DNA of 33,038 nt from Xenorhabdus yunnanensis (GTDB taxonomy: Bacteria > Pseudomonadota > Gammaproteobacteria > Enterobacterales > Enterobacteriaceae). The notes under the pieces were generated by a model. The model saw only the letters and a program-made list of their open reading frames with translations, did no database searches and had not been told where the DNA came from. The position numbers and the translations under genes were made by a program. Shown here piece after piece: positions 16,853 to 24,221 of the stretch. The stretch covers positions 1 through 33,038 of the forward strand of contig NZ_JAQRFI010000049.1 of NCBI RefSeq assembly GCF_028598805.1, given 5' to 3'. How positions within the stretch are numbered: the stretch's first letter is position 1; the number at the start of each line of letters is the position of its first letter.

Positions 16853-18442
16853 ATGTCTTGGTTTTATAAAAACAAGAATTCTTCTTGTTTTCTTGTTCTT
16901 TTTTCTCTTGTTTTTCTTATACATAAATGTTTGGGATATCAATTAAAACTGATATATGTCTTCAGTGCCTTTGCACTCTTTTTATTTTTGGTTGCAACAA
17001 GTAAACGAGTATATATCTTTTTGATCGCTTTTTTCTCTCTGGTGGGGATGCTCTATACCCCAATTGGCCTCAATTACGGTTATCCAGATGTCAATGCGGT
17101 GGGATCATTAATCTATACAAATAGGAATGAAACAGCGGAGTATATTAGCGGGCTTTCGATTTCAACTTATTTAACTGTTATAGCCATTTTTGTTCTGATG
17201 ATATTTGCGTTTAAGCTAAATATCACCTTATCAGGCAAAAGTAAAAAGGGGTTATTGGCCCTGTTTTTCATATCGGCTTTCTGGTCGCCAGCCAAAGGGT
17301 ATATAAAATCGGGTTTTGAAGATAGTTCGGAACTTTTGAATATCAGTTTACCGGAGATTCGCTTTTTCACTGATACTTATCGAAGCTACCAGAAAGTCAT
17401 GTCGGAAAATAATCGATTTGCCAAGATTATCCAAAATCGTGATGACTGGAAGCCAGTGGTGAAAGAAGAAAAATATGACACATATATAATGGTTATTGGT
17501 GAAAGTGTCCGAAAAGATTTTATGAATTCCTATGGGTTCCCGGATAAAAATACCCCTTGGCTGGACAACGCGAATGCGACAGTGTTAACCAACTATATTT
17601 CTGCGGCGCCGTCAACACAATTATCGCTGACTAACTCTCTGGCGGTTCGTGAAGCAAATGAAATTCAATTGAACAACAGTATTGTTTCGCTGGCGAAAAA
17701 AGCGGGGTTTGAAACTTACTGGTTGTCTAATCAGGGAATGAAGGGAGGTTTTGATTCTCCTGTCGCGCTGATTGGGCAGCAGGCCAATCATTATACTTTT
17801 CTAAAAGAAGGCAATTCAGATGATCGCAGTTATATGCCGGATGAAAATTTATTGCCTTATATTCGTAAGGCATTAGTGAAGAATGAACAGAAGAAGAAGC
17901 TGATTGTTATTCACTTAATGGGTTCACACCCACAACCTTGCGCCAGAACTGATGAGAAGTACAGCACCTATTTTCATTCCAAGAATATCTCATGTTATCT
18001 CCAGAGCATCCACAATACGGATCGCCTGCTGGCTGATATTGAAAATATTGCCAATAAAAATCAATTGCACTGGACAATGCTCTACTTTGCGGATCATGGT
18101 TTGTCATTTGTGAATAAGAACAGCGATAGTGAAAATCTGACCCATGACGATGCTAATAAGCAGAACTATCAAGTTCCTTTTATTATCACTGGTTACGACT
18201 ATTCTGACAAAAAGCGTTCTGACAAAAACCATTTCAACAAAAATATAATAGACGCTCACCGCAGCGGTCTGAATCTATTGCCTATGTTATCCACATGGTT
18301 GGGTATTGAGGAGCCTCGCTTGGTATCCGAATGTGATTGGTTTTCCAACCAAAAGTGCCAGAACCAGCATACAGTGATTTCATTTAGTAACGAATATAAA
18401 GACTTTAATCAATTGCAGGATGATGCCATTAACTTCGATTGA
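16853..18442 (+). CDS. Membrane phosphoethanolamine transferase-like (EptA/OpgE superfamily)
   Basis: The protein has about five N-terminal membrane helices in the first 150 residues and a large periplasmic alkaline-phosphatase/sulfatase-fold domain. Such enzymes move phosphoethanolamine from phosphatidylethanolamine to lipid A, LPS core or periplasmic glucans, often raising resistance to cationic peptides. Seen motifs are VIGESVRKDFMNSYGFP (metal-binding Glu near 217), a candidate nucleophile Thr near 255 in APSTQLSLTNS, HLMGSHPQPCA, and ADHGLSF (Asp and His near 414). Which acceptor it uses cannot be told from sequence. ATG 16853 is chosen over GTG 16847 because AGGG lies just before it. 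The C-terminal part holds a three-unit 15-bp repeat. Confidence 0.82.
   Translation: MSWFYKNKNSSCFLVLFSLVFLIHKCLGYQLKLIYVFSAFALFLFLVATSKRVYIFLIAFFSLVGMLYTPIGLNYGYPDVNAVGSLIYTNRNETAEYISGLSISTYLTVIAIFVLMIFAFKLNITLSGKSKKGLLALFFISAFWSPAKGYIKSGFEDSSELLNISLPEIRFFTDTYRSYQKVMSENNRFAKIIQNRDDWKPVVKEEKYDTYIMVIGESVRKDFMNSYGFPDKNTPWLDNANATVLTNYISAAPSTQLSLTNSLAVREANEIQLNNSIVSLAKKAGFETYWLSNQGMKGGFDSPVALIGQQANHYTFLKEGNSDDRSYMPDENLLPYIRKALVKNEQKKKLIVIHLMGSHPQPCARTDEKYSTYFHSKNISCYLQSIHNTDRLLADIENIANKNQLHWTMLYFADHGLSFVNKNSDSENLTHDDANKQNYQVPFIITGYDYSDKKRSDKNHFNKNIIDAHRSGLNLLPMLSTWLGIEEPRLVSECDWFSNQKCQNQHTVISFSNEYKDFNQLQDDAINFD
18203..18247 (+). repeat. 15-bp tandem repeat in the transferase C-terminal domain
   Basis: Units TCTGACAAAAAGCGT, TCTGACAAAAACCAT and the more diverged TTCAACAAAAATATA lie in frame. 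They encode SDKKR-SDKNH-FNKNI, a charged surface loop. Confidence 0.85.
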
Positions 18443-18510
18443 TGAATATACCTTTGTGTTTCAAATTATAGCTTTTTTGATTGTATTGCAATTTTGAAAA
18501 CGCTTGGGTA

Positions 18511-18526
18511 AGTGACTGATATCACA
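18511..18526 (+). promoter_or_regulatory. CRP (cAMP receptor protein) site upstream of btsT
   Basis: AGTGA-CTGATA-TCACA matches the CRP consensus TGTGA-N6-TCACA at 9 of 10 defined positions, with correct spacing. CRP control of btsT (yjiY) is known in E. coli. Confidence 0.75.
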
Positions 18527-18554
18527 AAATTTGATGCATATTTTATGTGTGTGA

Positions 18555-18583
18555 ACCATTGATTGGTGGATTTTGACCGCTTA
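18555..18583 (+). promoter_or_regulatory. BtsR (YehT) operator: two direct repeats 13 bp apart
   Basis: ACCATTGA (18555-18562) and ACCGCTTA (18576-18583) are separated by exactly 13 bases. The E. coli BtsR motif, as I recall it, is ACC(G/A)CT(C/T)A in two copies with a 13-bp spacer. The second copy matches fully and the first at 6 of 8 positions. Confidence 0.7.
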
Positions 18584-18803
18584 ATGCAGTATTCAACCGC
18601 TGGCCTAGATCTTTCCTGTCTTACCAGAAAGAGTTTTATATCATCGTGCAGTGTGGCGAGGAGTACATACCTTTATATGGGTATTACCTTTATATGGTTA
18701 TATGGGTATCACTTCTTTCCGGCTATAGATGGCCGGTTTATGGAGTAGAAAGTAAAAATTTAATAATGATTTGCTGTTCGTCTTACTATGGAAAGGAAGT
18801 TTT

Positions 18804-20957
18804 ATGAACAATAATAAATTCTTAAAGCATATCCCCTGGATGATATTGGGGATAATTGGCGCATCCTGTCTTGGGGTTGTTGCGCTGCGTCGGGGAGAAC
18901 ACATTAGTGCTTTGTGGATCATTGTCGCTTCCGTTGCGGTTTACTTGGTTGCTTATCGGTATTATAGCCTGTATATCGCCACTAAGGTGATGAAGTTGGA
19001 TGCTACGCGAGCAACGCCTGCGGTCGTCAATAATGACGGTTTGAACTATGTACCCACCAACAAAAATGTCCTGTTTGGTCACCACTTTGCGGCAATTGCA
19101 GGGGCTGGTCCGTTGGTAGGGCCGGTATTGGCGGCACAGGTTGGTTATCTGCCGGGAACATTGTGGTTATTGGCAGGAGTTGTACTTGCCGGGGCAGTGC
19201 AGGACTTTATCGTGCTGTTTATCTCCTCACGCCGTAATGGAGCATCACTGGGTGAGATAGTCAAAGAAGAAATGGGGCGTGTGCCGGGAACAATTGCTCT
19301 GTTTGGTTGCTTCTTAATCATGATCATTATTCTGGCGGTATTGGCGTTAATCGTCGTGAAAGCATTGGCAGAAAGCCCGTGGGGCGTATTCACTGTTTGC
19401 TCAACAGTGCCTATTGCGCTTTTCATGGGGATCTACATGCGATATATCCGTCCGGGTCGTGTAGGTGAAGTTTCCGTGATCGGGATTCTCATGCTGATTG
19501 CTGCCATTTGGTTTGGTGGAGTTGTCGCAGCAGACCCTTACTGGGGACCAACCCTGACTTTCAAAGATACCACCATCACTTATGCGCTGATCGGTTACGC
19601 CTTTATCTCTGCATTATTGCCAGTTTGGCTTATTTTGGCTCCGCGTGATTATCTGGCGACTTTCCTGAAAATTGGGGTAATTGTTGGTCTTGCGATTGGG
19701 ATTGTCATCCTGAACCCTGAGCTGAAAATGCCAGCCGTCACACAGTATATTGATGGCACAGGGCCGGTTTGGAAAGGAACGTTGTTCCCATTCTTGTTCA
19801 TTACTATTGCTTGTGGTGCGGTGTCTGGTTTCCATGCCCTGATTTCTTCGGGAACGACACCTAAATTGCTGGCAAATGAAAAAGATGCACGTTTCATTGG
19901 TTATGGTGCGATGTTGATGGAGTCATTTGTGGCGATCATGGCACTGGTGGCCGCATCCATCATTGAGCCGGGCCTGTATTTTGCCATGAATACCCCTCCG
20001 GCAGCGTTGGGTATCACTATGCCTGACCTGCATAACTTGGGTACTGCCGAAGCACCGATGATTATGGCTTCTTTGAAAGAAGTGACAACTCATGCGGCAG
20101 CAACTGTAAGCTCTTGGGGCTTTGTTATTTCGCCAGATCAAATTCTGCAAACAGCAAAAGACATTGGTGAACCATCTGTCCTGAACCGAGCTGGGGGAGC
20201 ACCAACCTTGGCGGTAGGAATTGCCTACGTATTCCATCAGATTATACCTGCGGCAGATATGGGTTTCTGGTATCACTTCGGTATTCTGTTTGAAGCCCTG
20301 TTCATCCTGACGGCGCTGGACGCGGGTACACGCTCCGGTCGTTTCATGTTGCAGGATCTCTTGGGTAACTTTGTTCCATTCCTGAAAAAAACAGACTCAC
20401 TGATAGCGGGCATCATTGGCACAGCAGGTTGTGTAGGTCTATGGGGTTATTTGCTGTATCAGGGTGTGGTTGATCCATTGGGCGGTGTTAAGAGCCTGTG
20501 GCCGCTGTTTGGTATCTCTAACCAGATGCTGGCCGCTGTTGCGTTGGTATTGGGCACGGTTGTACTGATCAAGATGAAACGCACTCAATATATTTGGGTA
20601 ACGGTTATTCCTGCAGTTTGGTTGTTGATTTGTACTACATGGGCGCTGGGGCTGAAATTATTCAGTGATAACCCACGGCTTGAAGGCTTCTTCTTCCTTG
20701 CGAAAGAGTATAAGCAGCGGATTGCAGAAGGTGGAGCGGAATTGACTGCTGAGCAAATCAGTAACATGAATCACATTGTTGTGAACAACTACACCAATGC
20801 GGGTTTAAGTATTCTGTTCCTGATGGTGGTGTATAGCATCATTATCTATGGTATCAAAACGGCGATAAAAGCCAGCAAAAATCCGGAGCGTACCGATAAT
20901 GAAACGCCTTATGTTCCAGTTCCGGAAGGTGGGGTAAAAGTCTCTTCTACGCACTGA
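18804..20957 (+). CDS. btsT: Pyruvate/H+ symporter BtsT (YjiY), CstA family
   Basis: BtsT is a high-affinity pyruvate importer of the inner membrane, induced in E. coli by the pyruvate-sensing BtsS/BtsR system under nutrient limitation. The 717-residue protein matches E. coli BtsT (716 residues) nearly end to end. Examples are KHIPWMILGIIGA, FGHHFAAIAGAGPLVGPVLAAQ, IACGAVSGFHALISSGTTPK and the C-terminus ETPYVPVPEGGVKVSS. That C-terminus and the yjiX-yjiA neighbours distinguish it from the paralogue CstA. Numerous hydrophobic helices span the protein. ATG 18804 is preceded by GGAAAGGAAG; an upstream TTG at 18771 is not needed. CRP- and BtsR-type sites lie 220-290 bases upstream. The BtsSR genes are not in this window. 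Confidence 0.96.
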   Translation: MNNNKFLKHIPWMILGIIGASCLGVVALRRGEHISALWIIVASVAVYLVAYRYYSLYIATKVMKLDATRATPAVVNNDGLNYVPTNKNVLFGHHFAAIAGAGPLVGPVLAAQVGYLPGTLWLLAGVVLAGAVQDFIVLFISSRRNGASLGEIVKEEMGRVPGTIALFGCFLIMIIILAVLALIVVKALAESPWGVFTVCSTVPIALFMGIYMRYIRPGRVGEVSVIGILMLIAAIWFGGVVAADPYWGPTLTFKDTTITYALIGYAFISALLPVWLILAPRDYLATFLKIGVIVGLAIGIVILNPELKMPAVTQYIDGTGPVWKGTLFPFLFITIACGAVSGFHALISSGTTPKLLANEKDARFIGYGAMLMESFVAIMALVAASIIEPGLYFAMNTPPAALGITMPDLHNLGTAEAPMIMASLKEVTTHAAATVSSWGFVISPDQILQTAKDIGEPSVLNRAGGAPTLAVGIAYVFHQIIPAADMGFWYHFGILFEALFILTALDAGTRSGRFMLQDLLGNFVPFLKKTDSLIAGIIGTAGCVGLWGYLLYQGVVDPLGGVKSLWPLFGISNQMLAAVALVLGTVVLIKMKRTQYIWVTVIPAVWLLICTTWALGLKLFSDNPRLEGFFFLAKEYKQRIAEGGAELTAEQISNMNHIVVNNYTNAGLSILFLMVVYSIIIYGIKTAIKASKNPERTDNETPYVPVPEGGVKVSSTH

Positions 20958-21007
20958 TATGATACTTAAACTGATATCAGCTAAATCATTCTGTATCAGT
21001 AACTGCT

Positions 21008-21049
21008 ATACCCCACATAATCAACTTTGTATTATGTGGGGTATTTTTT
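21008..21049 (+). terminator. Perfect 14-bp terminator hairpin between btsT and yjiX
   Basis: ATACCCCACATAAT (21008-21021) pairs without mismatch with ATTATGTGGGGTAT (21031-21044) across a 9-base loop, followed by TTTTT. The yjiX ribosome-binding site GGAGGG starts at 21050, directly after the T run. It may end or attenuate btsT transcripts, or protect a processed 3' end. Confidence 0.85.
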
Positions 21050-21061
21050 GGAGGGCAATTT

Positions 21062-21265
21062 ATGTTTGGTAATCTTGGTCGGGCAGGCAAATATCTGGGG
21101 CAGGCTGCCCGTATGTTGGTGGGAGTTCCTGACTATGACACATATGTACAGCACATGAAGGAAAACCACCCGGATAAACCTTATATGACTTATGAAGAGT
21201 TTTTTCGCGAACGCCAGAATGCTCGTTATGGTGGTGATGGAAAAGGCGGTATGCGCTGTTGTTAG
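21062..21265 (+). CDS. yjiX: YbdD/YjiX family small protein
   Basis: A 67-residue protein nearly identical in pattern to E. coli Yji[57 protein letters not shown] and a terminal Cys-Cys. The family always accompanies CstA/BtsT transporters (ybdD beside cstA, yjiX beside btsT), and an accessory role in transporter function is likely. It follows btsT at about 100 bases with GGAGGG as ribosome-binding site, right behind a strong terminator-like hairpin. The TAG stop codon lies inside the first unit of a 15-bp tandem repeat. Confidence 0.95.
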   Translation: MFGNLGRAGKYLGQAARMLVGVPDYDTYVQHMKENHPDKPYMTYEEFFRERQNARYGGDGKGGMRCC

Positions 21266-21303
21266 ATAACTTTTTGTTAGAAAAACTGTTGTTAGAAAAG
21301 CGG
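21259..21303 (+). repeat. 15-bp tandem repeat spanning the yjiX stop codon
   Basis: Units TTGTTAGATAACTTT, TTGTTAGAAAAACTG and TTGTTAGAAAAGCGG. The yjiX stop (TAG, 21263-21265) is in unit 1 and its TGTTAG context is copied in units 2 and 3. Confidence 0.85.
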
Positions 21304-21352
21304 CTAAATCAATAGAAATTATTTAGCAATTAATGAGCATCGGGAAACGAAA

Positions 21353-22315
21353 ATGCAACCAATATCAGTCACGATCCTGACCGGTTTTTTGGGATCAGGC
21401 AAAACGACGCTGCTGCATCATATCCTCAATGCCAATCACGGTTATAAAATAGCCGTCATCGAAAATGAATTTGGTGAAGTCCCTATTGATAATGAATTGA
21501 TTGGCGATCGAGCAACTCAGATTAAGACATTAAGCAATGGATGTATCTGTTGTAGTCGTTCGAATGAGTTGGAAGATGCATTATTGGATTTGCTGGATAG
21601 CATGGATAAAGGGCAGATCTACTTTGATCGACTGATTATCGAATGTACCGGAATGGCTGATCCCGGCCCTATTATGCAGACTTTCTTTTCTCATGAAGTT
21701 TTGTGCCAGCGTTTTTTACTTGATGGCATTATCACGCTGGTGGATGCTGCCCATGTGGAACAACAATTAGATCGTTTTTCCATTGCACAGGCGCAGGTGG
21801 GATATGCAGATAGGATCATTTTAACGAAAACAGATGTTGCTCCGGTACCCGATGCCTTAGTTGAACGTTTACAACGAATCAATGCCAGAGCACCTATTCA
21901 TAAAGTCATTCAAGGTGAAGCCGATTTAGCCTTACTGTTCGATATCGAAGGCTTTATGTTGAATGACAAACTGACGGTTTCTGCTCCTGTGTTTCGATTT
22001 ATGCCTAAACAACGAAACACGCTCCAGTCGATTGTCATTAACTTATCGCATCCCGTTGAGCTGTCAGAAGTTTCTAACCTGATGGAAGAGCTATTGCTGA
22101 GTTTCGCGGATAGCCTGCTGCGTTACAAAGGAATTCTTGCTATCAAAGAGGAGTCACGTCGGTTGCTGTTTCAGGGAGTTCAGCGTCTGTATAGCGCAGA
22201 TTGGGACAGAGAATGGCGTGATGATGAAGTACGTGAAAGTGTGCTGGTTTTCATTGGCATGGAGCTGCCTGAACAGAAAATCCGTGAAAAATTTGTGGAA
22301 CTGATCGGGAAATAA
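21353..22315 (+). CDS. yjiA: COG0523/CobW-family metal-binding GTPase YjiA
   Basis: YjiA is a G3E GTPase that binds zinc and other transition metals; a metal-delivery or metal-insertase role is proposed for the family. Visible motifs are Walker A GFLGSGKTTLL (residues 11-21), the metal-binding CxCC motif at Cys64, Cys66 and Cys67 (NGCICC), ECTGMADPGP (switch/Walker B region), and TKTDVA as the base-specificity motif. The C-terminal CobW domain includes LLRYKGIL and RLLFQGVQRLYSADWDREW. The 320-residue length agrees with E. coli YjiA (318). The gene order btsT-yjiX-yjiA is as in E. coli. The ribosome-binding site is weak (GGGAAACGAAA). Confidence 0.95.
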   Translation: MQPISVTILTGFLGSGKTTLLHHILNANHGYKIAVIENEFGEVPIDNELIGDRATQIKTLSNGCICCSRSNELEDALLDLLDSMDKGQIYFDRLIIECTGMADPGPIMQTFFSHEVLCQRFLLDGIITLVDAAHVEQQLDRFSIAQAQVGYADRIILTKTDVAPVPDALVERLQRINARAPIHKVIQGEADLALLFDIEGFMLNDKLTVSAPVFRFMPKQRNTLQSIVINLSHPVELSEVSNLMEELLLSFADSLLRYKGILAIKEESRRLLFQGVQRLYSADWDREWRDDEVRESVLVFIGMELPEQKIREKFVELIGK

Positions 22316-22658
22316 TGAGCATTATAGATGATGATCTGAGTAATCATTTTCTTGTCATATTTAATTGTTTGTTTTTTATTCTTTATTGAGCAGTGAAATC
22401 ATTTATATAAATTCGCTGCTCAAGTTTAAATAGAAACTTATTTTATATATTCACCTATTAGGTTTAAGTTTCAGTAAAGCATTCCTTGTTTAATTAACAA
22501 ATATAAAACAATAAAAATAAAATTCATTCACAATTTGAGTTTGTCATACGTAAAAAATAATAATTTATTTCATCTAGCGGCAATCTCCACTAATTAATTT
22601 GTGGAGATTATTGCGATAACAGGTCATGTTAGTGAAAACAGCATAAAAAATAACACAG
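22316..22658. other. AT-rich spacer between convergent yjiA and the recombinase gene
   Basis: No gene is visible. Two hairpins are present. GAGCAGTGAA (22388-22397) pairs with TTCGCTGCTC (22412-22421), with one T-G pair, and could end yjiA transcripts, although the T-rich tail is short. AATCTCCAC (22582-22590) and GTGGAGATT (22601-22609) form a perfect 9-bp inverted repeat around an AT core, about 50 bases beyond the recombinase stop. Confidence 0.5.
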
Positions 22659-23222
22659 TTATTTAGAGGGAAACTCCCAAATTCTGGAGAAACGTTTCAC
22701 ATTACTGGCGGTATAAATCACGGTATGTGAAATATTACGATGCCCGAGATAATCTTGAATCAAGCGAGTATCACGACCAAGATCAGCCAATGCATAACCA
22801 CAGGCATGTCTTAACATATGTGGATGTGGAGAAACACTGACCGATGCCTGCTTCCCATAACGTTTCAATAATGCATAAACTTGTTGTCGTGAAACAGGGC
22901 CGGATTTTTGGGAGAGAAATACCCACGGAGAATCGGCTTCTCGCCATTTTTGACGAATGTTTAACCATTTTTGCAATGCTATAATTTCCTCTGGAATTAA
23001 AGGGTGTGTGGTTGAAAGCCCACCCTTTAACCGTCTGATATGAATGATCGCTGAATTTAGATCAAGATCAGATAGACATAAATTACATAGCTCACTGACC
23101 CTAAAACCGTGAATAAAACACATTAATAGCATGCAGTAATCCCGTTCTGCGTGACGTCCTTGTTTTGTTTCTGCCAAAATTGCGTCTATTTCGTATCGGG
23201 TTAAAAATTTACGTTGCTTCAT
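22659..23222 (-). CDS. FimB/FimE/MrpI-type tyrosine recombinase
   Basis: A 187-residue tyrosine site-specific recombinase of the small class that inverts promoter segments to switch fimbriae on and off. The catalytic set is complete: Arg41 (HGFRVSEL), Lys66 (IRRLKGG), His135 and Arg138 (HMLRHACGYALA), His161 (LGHRN) and the nucleophile Tyr170 (VIYTAS). The signatures TRLIQDYLGHRNISHTV and SRQQVYALLKRYG match FimB/FimE and Proteus MrpI, as does the length. No fimbrial structural gene lies in this window, so its target is unknown and may be distant or within the neighbouring AT-rich stretch. An AGGA about 12 bases before the ATG is the likely ribosome-binding site. Confidence 0.92.
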   Translation of the reverse strand: MKQRKFLTRYEIDAILAETKQGRHAERDYCMLLMCFIHGFRVSELCNLCLSDLDLNSAIIHIRRLKGGLSTTHPLIPEEIIALQKWLNIRQKWREADSPWVFLSQKSGPVSRQQVYALLKRYGKQASVSVSPHPHMLRHACGYALADLGRDTRLIQDYLGHRNISHTVIYTASNVKRFSRIWEFPSK

Positions 23223-23741
23223 GAAATTATCATTCCTATGAAATCAGAGAGATTAATTGTGAATAGCAAGTTATTTAAGCCAATCGAATACAATAAGCGA
23301 TTAGTATTTTTTGAATACGATTGGAAAAATATCAAATTTATTTAATTGGAATGCCGCAAATAGAAAAAATTTTCTTCTTTTATTCGTCTTATTTTTAATG
23401 GAAATACTAATTGAAACCTTATAGATACGTATTATGTGGCTCTGATACATAGAATGAGACATTCATAAATAGAATTCCATACATAAAAACAGCCTTATCG
23501 AACTTTGCAACTAATCATTTGGCTTGGTTTAGTTCCTAGTTTTTTATTCTTCTAACATTCTTTTTTGGTGTGCTAACTTTATATTTTTACTGCATTTAGC
23601 GAAAAAAGTAAATGATTTATCTAAGCTGTTTACATAATGCATCGTAATTGACTAAAAATCATCTATTTTTATCATACGAATGAAGTTGCGTTTACATATT
23701 TAGTGTTTTATTGGTTTTTTACGCATTTTTTCGAAATAAAT

Positions 23742-23750
23742 TGGTATAAT
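23742..23750 (+). promoter_or_regulatory. Orphan extended -10 promoter motif
   Basis: TGGTATAAT is a perfect extended -10 (TGn plus TATAAT). No good -35 is seen 17 bases upstream. No recognisable gene follows within 200 bases, so it may drive a small RNA, be a relic, or belong to an invertible promoter. Confidence 0.4.
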
Positions 23751-24164
23751 ATATAGATAATATGATTATATTTGGAGTGATATCCCGTTCAAGAGAGGTC
23801 GTTTTGTTCGTTATATTATAGTTAATAATGTTTATTGTTTTGATGTTTAGTTTAAGAAAATCATCGTTTTTTGTTTAATTTATGAAATTTACTTAAACAG
23901 ATATTTTTTATGATTAATTAAATATCGATCCATCATTAAAATGATTATTTTATGAATGAAGTATGTGGAATATGATTTGATTAAGGCCAAAAAAACTGCA
24001 AAAAGAAATTTCTTGGCCTTATTTGCTTATTTAGGCAAAACTGGCTTTGTGCGCCATAATCTCAATGATCTTCTCAGGTATTGCTCTTCTTATACATTAA
24101 ATTTATTAAATATTACCTTCTTAAATGAGGACTTTTTCGACATTGGTCCTCGGGCACTTGGACA

Positions 24165-24221
24165 GCTTTTATGATGGATAACTTTTATGATGGATAACTC
24201 TTATAATGGATAGCTCTTATG
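24165..24221. repeat. 16-bp tandem repeat beside the transporter 3' end
   Basis: Units GCTTTTATGATGGATA (24165-24180), ACTTTTATGATGGATA (24181-24196) and ACTCTTATAATGGATA (24197-24212), then a 9-base partial copy. The repeat ends at the stop codon of the minus-strand transporter gene. Confidence 0.9.

Larger units (their letters stand above)
23223..24221. other. 1-kb AT-rich region between recombinase and transporter genes
   Basis: No confident gene. Features seen: an imperfect inverted repeat CCAATCGAATAC (23280-23291) and GAATACGATTGG (23313-23324), 10 of 12 positions complementary, about 57 bases upstream of the recombinase ATG; an extended -10 promoter motif at 23742-23750; a 10-bp inverted repeat enclosing that motif (23460-23469 and 23949-23958); and a 72-codon frame at 23956-24174. 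That frame ends in the string IGPRALGQ, which resembles a carbamoyltransferase motif but is probably chance or a relic. Confidence 0.5.

Noticed and set aside
18804-20957. Calling this gene cstA
   Set aside because: The ETPYVPVPEGG C-terminus, 717-residue length, BtsR-type operator and yjiX-yjiA neighbours identify BtsT (YjiY) rather than CstA.
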